DNA of 9,731 bases from an uncultured Psychrobacillus sp. (GTDB taxonomy: Bacteria > Bacillota > Bacilli > Bacillales_A > Planococcaceae). The notes under the pieces are model-generated. The model did no database searches. It was not told the origin of the DNA and was given only the letters and a program-made list of their open reading frames with translations. The stretch spans positions 1 to 9,731 of the forward strand of contig CAKQHO010000123.1 of the NCBI GenBank assembly GCA_934234185.1, written 5' to 3'. Each line of letters starts with the position of its first letter. Positions within the stretch are counted from its first letter, which is position 1. The translations under genes and the position numbers were made by a program. Positions 1 through 6,356 of the stretch are shown here, one piece after another.

Positions 1-97
1 TGGCCAGCTGGACCTGGAAAACGCCAAAAATGGCGTAAAACAAACAAAATCGAGAGCTGAATTAGCTCTTTTCCAGAATGAAAACTGTGATAGTAGC
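1..97. other. Left-edge non-coding or gene-end segment
   Basis: No gene can be established here. On the plus strand, frame 1 is open from the edge to a TGA at 58-60 and would encode 19 residues ending in NKIES. This could be the tail of a gene entering from the left, and the terminators that follow favour a plus-strand transcript, but 19 codons cannot identify it. Two small hairpins lie in the segment: ACGCCA/TGGCGT at 21-36 with an AAAA loop, and AGAGCT/AGCTCT at 53-69 followed by TTTT. Confidence 0.3.
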
Positions 98-134
98 AAA
101 AGGGTTGGAAATCGTTTCGATTTCCAACCCTTTT
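98..134. terminator. Strong hairpin, probable bidirectional terminator
   Basis: A perfect 17-bp stem (98-114 pairing with 118-134) closes on a TTT loop. The stem starts with AAAA and ends with TTTT, so transcripts in either direction would end the hairpin with a short U run. The most likely job is to stop a plus-strand gene entering from the left. It could also block read-through of the rocB transcript. Confidence 0.7.
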
Positions 135-146
135 GTCTCCAGTCTG

Positions 147-172
147 AGACCATAAATATTTATGGTCTTTTT
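147..172 (+). terminator. Second tandem terminator, perfect palindrome plus T run
   Basis: Bases 147-168 are a perfect 22-base palindrome with half-site AGACCATAAAT. On the plus strand it is followed directly by TTTTTCTTTT, the layout of an intrinsic terminator in the plus direction. It lies 12 bases after the previous hairpin, so the two probably act in tandem on one transcript. A palindromic operator is a weaker alternative. Confidence 0.6.
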
Positions 173-298
173 CTTTTGTTAAAATAAGATAAGGATCCAT
201 AGCATGAACACTGGCAGAATTTATTAAGAAGACTTGCAAACTAGCAAAATTCAACATCATACTACTTAACAAACGATATTTCTCTCTAATAAGAACGA
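173..298. other. Intergenic spacer
   Basis: This AT-rich spacer lies between the left terminators and the rocB terminator. I see no ORF with a ribosome binding site and no RNA gene or repeat. Confidence 0.5.
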
Positions 299-341
299 AT
301 AAAAAAGCCCTGTAAATGTCATTACTACTTAACATCTACAG
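299..341 (-). terminator. rocB terminator
   Basis: Read on the minus strand, CTGTAGATGT pairs with ACATTTACAG (one G-U pair, 12-base loop) and is followed by GGC and then a run of U (plus-strand A at 301-306). It begins 10 bases beyond the rocB stop codon and so is the intrinsic terminator of that gene. Confidence 0.75.
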
Positions 342-350
342 AACAATTTT

Positions 351-1946
351 TTATTTTTCATATAAGCTTTTAATCAATGTTTCTAACATAACCGGCATTT
401 CTACAAATGCGCTATCAATATGCAAACGTTCGGTCTTCTGGTGAGGATCCTTTCCGAATGGTCCAACGTTTAATACAGGACCCTTTAGCTTCGCCATATC
501 CTCAAATGGGATGCTATACGTTTCTCCCCAAACAGGAGTATTGCTTTCAAACGCTGTCCATCCGTTTCCTTCGTCCTCATAATTTACATAGCTGAAATCA
601 CAAATCCCGTTAAAGTAGTGAATCTGCTTGACCGTGTTCTGGAAGGCTTCTGCTGATGCCTTTAAAGTTTCTACAGCTTCACTGATCAACACATTATCGG
701 AAGTATTTACCGCAGGGTAGTATGGAGGAGCAAACAGTAACACAGTAGCTGGAGCTAACTCCTGGCAGGCAATCATTAAATTGTCCACGATTCGCAGAGA
801 CTTTTCTCTGTCATCCCATTCTTCCTGCAACAATACCTCCTGCTTCAGCTGATTTACCTTTTCCTTACCCAGCTTGTTAATAGCATATTCTAGCAGCTGC
901 TCATATCGTAAAACCTTCACAGGACCTACACCTAATACCTGCTCCCGATCACAGATCACTTTATAGCTTTCATTTAAAGCACTCATGGCTTCATTGGCCA
1001 CTTGTTCAAACAAATCCATAATCTCAGAAGCAGATCGTTTAAATAAAAATACATTATATAATGCAACCGCACGATAAGGAGTTTGAGTGGAATAAGACAT
1101 TTTTAAATCCTTCTGCTGTAAAGATACAGGGACTGGCGTGCTCTCTCCCTTATCCGTTTCACAGAATAATGGATTAAATTCCATTCGTTGTGTTAAATAA
1201 GATGCAATATAATTGGCTGTGATGCCCTTCATTGGCTCTCCAACATGTGTTTCTTTTCCATAAAACAAAGCTGCAGGCATAATTTTTCCTATAGTTCCAG
1301 AATAGATGTATTCATCAATATCTGTTGGACTTTGGGAGAAAGATGGCTCACTATTTAAGAACAACTTATAATTTAATCCGTATTCCTCTCTAATTCTCAC
1401 TAGATGTGGAACTGCCGCACGCATGCCAGCTGAATTCACTTCCTCATCAGGCACAGCAGTCAATAAAAGATTGATTGGCCATTCTTCTAAACTTGCTCTC
1501 TCTATAAGCTGCATATGAAGAGCAAGTCCCATTTTCATGTCCATCGTTCCTCGCCCGAACAAGTATTTACCAGTTTCTAAATCTGCTCTTGCTCCCTCAG
1601 GCAGCTCCTCTGGATGCTCCATTAAATATGCTGTTAGCTCTTCAGGAAAGTATGCCATAGGCTCCAGTGCACCATATTCCTCCGTCTGAACTGTGTCAAA
1701 ATGACTTATCAAAACAACCGTTTCCGTAGCAGCTGGGTGCTTGTACAAAGCGGTTACCACTGCTCTTCCTAAACCAGCATCATGCATTTGTAAATGACTT
1801 GGTCGCTTTTGAAAATATTCTATCTCTCTAATTTTATCAATAAGCTTCGGTGCGAAGAGGCGTTCTCCTTCAGTCAATGTAATACTATTCCAACTTACAA
1901 GCTCACATAAAAGATTTCTTAGTTTTTCTTGTGTATCCCACAACAT
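351..1946 (-). CDS. rocB: RocB-like M20-family amidohydrolase (arginine utilisation)
   Basis: This is a 531-residue cytoplasmic zinc-hydrolase-type protein of the M20 family. The dinuclear-metal motifs are intact: SHFDT with His82 and Asp84, GRGTMDMKMG with Asp136, the PDEE acid pair near 166-169, Glu200 in NSEPS, and a late His234 in THVGE. The opening (WDTQEKLRNLLCELVSWNSI) and the total length fit the RocB branch rather than the shorter (about 400-residue) ArgE/DapE/CPG2 enzymes. RocB is linked genetically to arginine, ornithine and citrulline breakdown in Bacillus subtilis; the precise substrate cannot be read from sequence. The start is supported by AGGGGG eight bases before the ATG. The gene stands alone, with its own promoter and terminator and no rocA, rocC, rocD, rocE or rocF next to it, and it faces away from the small plus-strand gene. 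Confidence 0.88.
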   Translation of the reverse strand: MLWDTQEKLRNLLCELVSWNSITLTEGERLFAPKLIDKIREIEYFQKRPSHLQMHDAGLGRAVVTALYKHPAATETVVLISHFDTVQTEEYGALEPMAYFPEELTAYLMEHPEELPEGARADLETGKYLFGRGTMDMKMGLALHMQLIERASLEEWPINLLLTAVPDEEVNSAGMRAAVPHLVRIREEYGLNYKLFLNSEPSFSQSPTDIDEYIYSGTIGKIMPAALFYGKETHVGEPMKGITANYIASYLTQRMEFNPLFCETDKGESTPVPVSLQQKDLKMSYSTQTPYRAVALYNVFLFKRSASEIMDLFEQVANEAMSALNESYKVICDREQVLGVGPVKVLRYEQLLEYAINKLGKEKVNQLKQEVLLQEEWDDREKSLRIVDNLMIACQELAPATVLLFAPPYYPAVNTSDNVLISEAVETLKASAEAFQNTVKQIHYFNGICDFSYVNYEDEGNGWTAFESNTPVWGETYSIPFEDMAKLKGPVLNVGPFGKDPHQKTERLHIDSAFVEMPVMLETLIKSLYEK

Positions 1947-1979
1947 CCCTATTTCCCCCTAGCTCTTCTCATTAACTAA

Positions 1980-2008
1980 AATATAATTCTTCCACATTAA
2001 GAAGTCAA
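1980..2008 (-). promoter_or_regulatory. Sigma-A-type promoter of rocB
   Basis: On the minus strand there is a -35 TTGACT (2008-2003), a 17-base spacer and a -10 TATATT (1985-1980). Each box matches the consensus in five of six positions. The predicted start lies about 25-30 bases before the rocB ATG. Bacillus subtilis rocABC instead uses a sigma-54 (SigL) promoter; I see no GG-N10-GC type -24/-12 element here. Confidence 0.7.
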
Positions 2009-2153
2009 TGTAATTAGAATATTAGTATTAGTAATAAAAAAGGATATGAAAGATACTTCTCCCTTTATAAACGAAATATTCCACTACTCACATTCTTTCA
2101 CTATTTATCTATCACATATTTTTAATAAAAAAGAATCAGTTTATATGAATATA
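2009..2153. other. Divergent intergenic region between rocB and the small gene
   Basis: This very AT-rich stretch lies between the two outward-facing promoters. The rocB-proximal side carries imperfect repeats of ATTAG (about 2012-2034), which could be a regulator site, but no known operator is recognisable. Confidence 0.4.
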
Positions 2154-2183
2154 TTACCATTTAAAAGTTTTATATAGTATAAT
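2154..2183 (+). promoter_or_regulatory. Sigma-A-type promoter of the ATT-start small gene
   Basis: A perfect -10 box TATAAT (2178-2183) sits 18 bases after TTACCA (2154-2159), a four-of-six -35. Transcription would begin near 2190, at or just before the ribosome binding site, so the mRNA leader would be very short. Confidence 0.55.
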
Positions 2184-2189
2184 CTTCAA

Positions 2190-2198
2190 AAGGGGGTG
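2190..2198 (+). promoter_or_regulatory. Ribosome binding site that selects an ATT start
   Basis: AAGGGGGTG differs from the ideal AAGGAGGTG at one base. It is followed after seven bases by ATT at 2206. No ATG, GTG or TTG lies in frame at a usable distance, so this site is the main argument for the non-standard start. Confidence 0.6.
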
Positions 2199-2205
2199 TA
2201 GTTTT

Positions 2206-2406
2206 ATTCAAAAGAGAGAAGTTAAGAAATTTAAGTTCTATTTATCATTTAAGGATGGACATAGCCTAGTTTTTGAAACAAATACGGATATACGAAAAGC
2301 AAAGAGAGAGTATACAGATGGCGGAGCCTTTGTGATGACAGAAAATAATTACACCATTAATCTAGCACAAATAGAGAAGATTCAAGTAAAGAGCCAAAAA
2401 CATTAA
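2206..2406 (+). CDS. Small basic hypothetical protein with probable ATT start
   Basis: Counting from ATT at 2206, this frame encodes 66 residues and ends at TAA 2404-2406. I do not recognise the family. The product is small, soluble and basic. Hydrophobic residues alternate in two blocks (KFKFYLSFKDGHSLVFET and FVMTENNYTINLAQIEKIQV), which suggests two beta hairpins joined by a short charged helix. No signal peptide or membrane segment is present. A promoter, a near-perfect ribosome binding site and a terminator all match this frame. The first in-frame ATG is at residue 44, inside the conserved-looking core, so a normal start would leave only a fragment. Other explanations are a recently mutated ATG or a sequencing error. 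It converges on the T7SS run. Confidence 0.6.
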   Translation: MQKREVKKFKFYLSFKDGHSLVFETNTDIRKAKREYTDGGAFVMTENNYTINLAQIEKIQVKSQKH

Positions 2407-2423
2407 AATTTATATATTTAAAT

Positions 2424-2467
2424 AAAAACGCATTCTAACAAACATACGTTAACTAGAATGCGTTTTT
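2424..2467. terminator. Bidirectional terminator between the small gene and the T7SS run
   Basis: A perfect 14-bp stem (AAAAACGCATTCTA at 2424-2437 with its complement at 2454-2467) surrounds a 16-base loop that can pair further (TAAC/GTTA). The A run on one side and T run on the other give a U tract in both directions. It ends the small plus-strand gene 18 bases after its stop and the minus-strand T7SS run 12 bases after its last stop. Confidence 0.88.
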
Positions 2468-2478
2468 CATTTTTAATT

Positions 2479-3213
2479 TTAATCATATAAGTATCCGCGT
2501 TTATTAAAATTAAAGCTTTTGAAGCGAATTTTACAATATAAAATGGCTAGCTGCTGAGGAAGCACGAAAAGCATAACAAAGAATATCATGATGCCTATCG
2601 CTATAATTGTCCATTCGTTTAGAGAATAGCCTACTAAACTTCTAGTGAAGAATAGGAAAAGAAAGATCATAACAAGTCCAAAAGTGATATATCTAGGCTT
2701 TATTAACAACGCGACTATGCTTTCCCTCTTAGCTCCTGCTTTAAATGCCCCTTTCTTCAATAAAACAAGAAGGCGTATAGAACTCATCAAAAATATTGAG
2801 ACGCCTATTGATAATAAAACAAGCGTTATACTATTTAACATATCACTGCTCAATATACCCTTATCAGTTGGTTTCCCCAGTAAAAATAAAGTGATCACTA
2901 GAAAAGGAACGGTAAATAAATTATGGGAGGCTAATATAGAAACAACATATTGCATTTTATCACTTCTATTGTAAATTATAGGAATACCATAAACTAAGCA
3001 TAGTATACATATACTCACAGTTACCCAAAAATGAAAGTACAATATCTTATGCTTATTTGGATACACACTGCTATCTGCTGCTACATAATATTCTAAAGCA
3101 TAAATAAGAGACTGAAGTATAATGGATAGCCATAATATACCTCCCAAGTTTTTGGGAGACTGTCTACCAGAGACTAATGGCTCCCTTAACTGCTCAAAAC
3201 TCTCTACACCCAT
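2479..3213 (-). CDS. Six-helix membrane protein at the end of the T7SS cluster
   Basis: This is a 244-residue integral membrane protein that I cannot assign to a named family. Hydrophobic segments lie near residues 24-43, 59-80, 97-113, 127-152, 172-190 and 201-228, so both ends should be cytoplasmic. A basic loop (LLKKGAFKAGAKR, about 151-163) follows helix 4. Length and helix number resemble the 240-residue membrane protein nearer the LXG gene, but I see no clear sequence identity between them. The start is fixed by an in-frame TAG just before the ATG; GGAGG lies 11 bases upstream, a rather long spacing. A 180-base gap separates it from the preceding gene, so it may be partly uncoupled. It could be a second or orphan immunity protein, or an accessory membrane factor of the T7SS. 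Confidence 0.7.
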   Translation of the reverse strand: MGVESFEQLREPLVSGRQSPKNLGGILWLSIILQSLIYALEYYVAADSSVYPNKHKILYFHFWVTVSICILCLVYGIPIIYNRSDKMQYVVSILASHNLFTVPFLVITLFLLGKPTDKGILSSDMLNSITLVLLSIGVSIFLMSSIRLLVLLKKGAFKAGAKRESIVALLIKPRYITFGLVMIFLFLFFTRSLVGYSLNEWTIIAIGIMIFFVMLFVLPQQLAILYCKIRFKSFNFNKRGYLYD

Positions 3214-3393
3214 CTAAACCAATTCCTCCTTAAAGAAATATGCAGGCCCCTATTTGCCCCGACAAGCAAATGGGGAAATGCGAGGAGGCTGCTCTTAAGC
3301 CCCCACAACATTCCCCCATTTAACCTAGAAGAGAAAGCAAACTCTACATTTTATGAGTTCATCTACACTTAGTCCTCGGCAAAGCCTACCTCT
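3214..3393 (-). other. 180-base leader before the last membrane protein gene
   Basis: This is the only long gap in the T7SS run. It holds no credible ORF and no U-tract terminator. In the minus-strand RNA, CCCCATTTGC (3275-3266) can pair with GCAAATAGGGG (3257-3247, one bulged base), a GC-rich stem ending about 17 bases before the ribosome binding site. A weak second pairing, GAACTC with GAGTTT, lies upstream. No convincing promoter was found. It may be a structured intergenic leader or the remains of a lost gene. Confidence 0.4.
3225..3229 (-). promoter_or_regulatory. Distant ribosome binding site of the last membrane gene
   Basis: On the minus strand TAAGGAGG ends 11 bases before the ATG at 3213. 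The match is strong but the spacing is longer than the usual 7-9 bases. A TAG in frame immediately before the ATG rules out an upstream start. Confidence 0.6.
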
Positions 3394-4167
3394 TTAATGA
3401 GTGAAGGTTTGCTGATTATCCATAATCCTCTGAAGGAGAGTTAGAATATCTGAGACAATCCCAATATTAGTAGATTGTTTAGCCTCTAATAGCTCTACTC
3501 CGTCTCTGTTGATCATTTTTAAAATCCAGTTGCCAACAGGAGATGTAAGCACATGTAAACCTTCAATCGTCCAATCAGATTCTACCTTATGAAACAGCAT
3601 TATTCGACTGTTAAGTATTTTTTCATCAAATGCTCGTTTCAAGAATACCAAGTTTTCGGTTGACGGATCACTTGTGTACTCCATTTTATTTTCCTTTATC
3701 CACTTATTGTACTCTCTACGAGATATATATAGTTTTTCATTCGTCAGAATTTTTCTTTCCTCTACTCCAGTAAGCAGTCTTGGATAAATGACATCATTCC
3801 AAGTAGCATCTGGTGGACCATGCATGTACAGTGTGTATTCCCCATTTTCCACTTGAGAACATTCCACTACATTTTGTCTACTAAAATAGAACATACTCTT
3901 TTGGTGGCCATCCTTTAAAATCTCTACTACTAGATTTGTCTGTGACATAATCCATAAACCTGCTTGAAAATGTTCTTCTAGTCTCGCATCATCCTCAGAA
4001 ATAGTGAGCAGCTGCAGCTGTTCCAGCTTTTCTCTTGTTTTCTTCCATTCCGAGGAAATTTCTATACGAGACATCCCTTGAAAAGGGTTAGCAAAGCCTA
4101 TTAGAAGATCTGTATCCATTATTTGCATTAGAAAGTATATATCTTTATTTGAAAAAGTGGGTATCAT
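3394..4167 (-). CDS. Putative EspG/EsaE-like T7SS accessory protein (effector chaperone)
   Basis: This is a 257-residue soluble protein with no signal peptide or membrane helix. Its layout recalls EspG-type ESX chaperones and the staphylococcal EsaE/EssE group. The N-terminus has short helices (SNKDIYFLMQIM), then a charged winged-helix-like helix (SSEWKKTREKLEQLQLL, about 38-54) and a second helical pair (about 62-80). Beta strands separated by turns follow (VVEILKDG, SMFYFSRQNVVEC, GEYTLYMHG, about 80-117), then a helical middle and a C-terminal mixed region ending in a helix (about 233-252). This is a fold-pattern inference, not a motif match. The gene overlaps the preceding membrane-protein gene by four bases (ATGA), so the two are translationally coupled; AAGGGG lies just upstream of the ATG. 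Its place in the effector module supports a role in guiding the LXG complex to the secretion ATPase. A cytoplasmic immunity factor is the main alternative. Confidence 0.55.
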   Translation of the reverse strand: MIPTFSNKDIYFLMQIMDTDLLIGFANPFQGMSRIEISSEWKKTREKLEQLQLLTISEDDARLEEHFQAGLWIMSQTNLVVEILKDGHQKSMFYFSRQNVVECSQVENGEYTLYMHGPPDATWNDVIYPRLLTGVEERKILTNEKLYISRREYNKWIKENKMEYTSDPSTENLVFLKRAFDEKILNSRIMLFHKVESDWTIEGLHVLTSPVGNWILKMINRDGVELLEAKQSTNIGIVSDILTLLQRIMDNQQTFTH

Positions 4168-4886
4168 TTTTTCCCCTTCTTTCGTTTCTTCTTTGTATAT
4201 CTTTCATTTTTAGGTAACCCAAATTGAGGATTTAACTGCTTTACCTCTTCAAAATGCTTTTTGATAAAGAAATATTTATGAATTTGTGTAGAGAAATGGG
4301 CAGTAATTACACTAAGAAATGAAATACATAAAATGATGATAACTTCCACCATAGAATCAGTATAGTTAAAAGCCAAAAGTAACTGTCCTACGGCGTAGCC
4401 AATCCCTCCAATTGCTATCCAGTTAAAAGAGAAGCCCTTCTTCTGCTGTAGCTTATGATAGGTTCCGCTGTATATCGCTTTTATATTTAAGAGATTCATT
4501 CCGATGATAAGAACTAGAAAGAGCACAATCCCTAAAATGAATATCAAATTACCAGTAGCATTCATGTTTACATAGAGCATTTTTTGGATAGATATAAAAA
4601 ATACATACGTATTTACTAATCCATAAATTCCAAAAAAGAGGTAATAGGATTTTTCATATTTATAGGGATTCACTATGTAAAGTAATCCCCATAACGTAAT
4701 GGGGATTACGGGGATAATTGCGAAAAGTAAATATCCCTTAGAAACTGGATCACCAATCAGTGGAAACAGTCCAATAAAGTATAAAAAAATTAAAAAGAAG
4801 GTAATAATATTTGACCTATTTTCTTCCGGAGTTTGAAAACGTAAATAGGATTTTGTGATTTCCTCTATATTCTTATCTATTTTCAT
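4164..4886 (-). CDS. Six-helix membrane protein, likely immunity protein for the LXG effector
   Basis: This is a 240-residue integral membrane protein. Hydrophobic segments lie near residues 26-45, 51-71, 80-100, 112-136, 155-174 and 178-199, after a charged amphipathic N-terminus and before a strongly basic tail (YTKKKRKKGKK). Positive-inside logic puts both ends in the cytoplasm. It begins nine bases after the LXG stop, with AGGAGA close to the ATG, and overlaps the next gene by four bases. LXG effector genes are normally followed by their immunity gene, and a pore-forming toxin is expected to be countered by a protein in the membrane. Position and topology therefore point to immunity. I do not recognise the family, and a T7SS accessory membrane protein is the alternative. 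Confidence 0.65.
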   Translation of the reverse strand: MKIDKNIEEITKSYLRFQTPEENRSNIITFFLIFLYFIGLFPLIGDPVSKGYLLFAIIPVIPITLWGLLYIVNPYKYEKSYYLFFGIYGLVNTYVFFISIQKMLYVNMNATGNLIFILGIVLFLVLIIGMNLLNIKAIYSGTYHKLQQKKGFSFNWIAIGGIGYAVGQLLLAFNYTDSMVEVIIILCISFLSVITAHFSTQIHKYFFIKKHFEEVKQLNPQFGLPKNERYTKKKRKKGKK

Positions 4887-4895
4887 TCTCTCCTA

Positions 4896-6356
4896 TCAAC
4901 CAAAAATTCCAACTAATTTTGAAACTCCTGTTTTTACTATATCTCTGACAGAATCCTTTTTGCCATCCTTATCTGCATCAAAAATCTTAATACCATTTAG
5001 TAGAGTGGTTACTGTAACACCTACTACTACTCCTGTAACAGCTCCTGCTATAGCTCCAAGGGGACCCGTAGTAAGACCTATCGAGGCTCCGACCTTTGCC
5101 CCTGCGGCAGCTGCTGCTACCCAGGAAGCACCGGCCACGGCTACGTCGCTAACTACTTCACCAGTTATCTCACTCCCTGATTTCCCCGAATTTGCTCCAT
5201 GAATGATATTCCCCGCAGCTGTAAGTCCTATACCTAGATAGCCAAGCCTATTTCCTGCAAATTTTAACGATTCCCTTAAATTAGTGGATACATCTACTCT
5301 TCTAAAAAGTTTCGTATAGTTAGTTGCATTATGACCTGTATAGGTGCTCTGTTTTGCTCCTATTAAATGCTTATTTTTTATTAATATCTGTACTCTCGGT
5401 TTCTCTTTAACCATTTTATAAGTTCGCTCTACCCTTAACCCCTTTTTCGCAAGAACAGCTTCTTTATAAGCAGCATAGCCAGAATCACTAAAAGCCATAA
5501 AGGTAGCAGCAGCTACTAGCGGCTTCCCTGTCCAATCATCTGGACTTAATCCAACCGATGATAAAAACGCTGCCTTCATATCATTTACAAATCCCCCATC
5601 TTCGGAGGAGACGGTTTTGTTAGGACTAGATACATCGATATCATTGTCAATAACTCGTGGGTTATTGGCTAAAACATATGCCTCATAATCCTTATAAAAC
5701 TTTCCGATAGGAGTACTACTTTGAGCTTGATTCCATTCATTCTGCGGAAAGTCCACGCCTGTTAAACCCTCAGCCATTAAAAATTCTATATCACGTAACC
5801 AGGATTTTAAGTTGTTAATTCCAAACTCCGCAATCTCTAGCGTAGCAGTTTGGTTAGTATCAAAAGCAACTAAATCGGTTACAGTTGTATCTCTTTTTTT
5901 TCTTGCATTTTTTATTTCCATTTGTACATCGCTATCGTTCAAGTGTGGTAGTCCTACAATATCTGATACCGTATCCATGATGCTATTTGTATCATCTGTC
6001 AGATTTGCAGTTATTGTAGAAATTTCTGTTAGACCACTTTCTACTTCTCCTTCTAGAAAGCTTTGATCAATATAGCCACTTTCACTAGGCTCAAGCTGCT
6101 GTAAACCAGCTTTCATATTGCTTAATATTTCTTGAAAAATAACTTGAAACCCTCGAAAGTAAAGGATAAATGGTAGGTGACAATCGTTATAGAATGCTCT
6201 AAGTGCATTTCCACCTTGTCCTTTAAGTGTTTGTTCAAGAGCAACAAATCCATCAATCGCTTGCTGGATTGCCCTCATTTCTTCTTCTAGCTTCGTAAGC
6301 CATTCCTTTTCTCTTTGGACTCCAGCGTGAAAAGAACTTACTTGTAATACCTTCAT
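4896..6356 (-). CDS. LXG-domain T7SS effector with glycine-zipper, probably pore-forming C-terminus
   Basis: This 486-residue protein begins with an LXG domain, the targeting region of T7SSb effectors. It starts with MKVLQVSS and has long helices over about 10-200, with the L-x-G motif at Leu44-Lys45-Gly46 in LKGQGGNALRAF. A linker (about 200-330) leads to a hydrophobic C-terminal region. This has a Gly-rich helix at about 371-386, then two ladders spaced by four: Gly419, 423, 427, 431 and Gly434, 438, 442, 446. DADKDGKKD (460-468) follows, and the chain ends in a short helix. Glycine zippers of this kind occur in membrane-inserting toxins, including the LXG protein TelE of Streptococcus gallolyticus. 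I see no nuclease, NADase, deaminase or lipid II phosphatase signature. The start is firm: GGAGG lies seven bases before the ATG. Helper genes lie upstream and a membrane protein gene downstream. LXG membership is strong; the pore-forming activity is inferred. Confidence 0.85.
   Translation of the reverse strand: MKVLQVSSFHAGVQREKEWLTKLEEEMRAIQQAIDGFVALEQTLKGQGGNALRAFYNDCHLPFILYFRGFQVIFQEILSNMKAGLQQLEPSESGYIDQSFLEGEVESGLTEISTITANLTDDTNSIMDTVSDIVGLPHLNDSDVQMEIKNARKKRDTTVTDLVAFDTNQTATLEIAEFGINNLKSWLRDIEFLMAEGLTGVDFPQNEWNQAQSSTPIGKFYKDYEAYVLANNPRVIDNDIDVSSPNKTVSSEDGGFVNDMKAAFLSSVGLSPDDWTGKPLVAAATFMAFSDSGYAAYKEAVLAKKGLRVERTYKMVKEKPRVQILIKNKHLIGAKQSTYTGHNATNYTKLFRRVDVSTNLRESLKFAGNRLGYLGIGLTAAGNIIHGANSGKSGSEITGEVVSDVAVAGASWVAAAAAGAKVGASIGLTTGPLGAIAGAVTGVVVGVTVTTLLNGIKIFDADKDGKKDSVRDIVKTGVSKLVGIFG

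Noticed and set aside
407..595. Plus-strand open frame inside rocB
   Set aside because: It is antisense to a protein with intact M20 motifs and has no initiation signals. Similar short antisense frames at 5812-6066, 7946-8134 and 9269-9490 were dismissed for the same reason.
2645..2974. Plus-strand open frame antisense to the last membrane protein
   Set aside because: No ribosome binding site; the opposite frame has clear membrane helices and fits the operon.
4855..5202. Plus-strand open frame antisense to the LXG C-terminus, rich in Pro, Thr and Ala
   Set aside because: Its composition is the complement of the Gly/Ala-rich zipper codons, and no ribosome binding site or promoter supports it.
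4896..6356. Enzymatic toxin domain in the LXG protein
   Set aside because: I looked for HNH, EndoU, deaminase-like and ADP-ribosyltransferase-type residues in the C-terminal half and found no convincing set. The hydrophobic Gly-rich end fits membrane insertion better.
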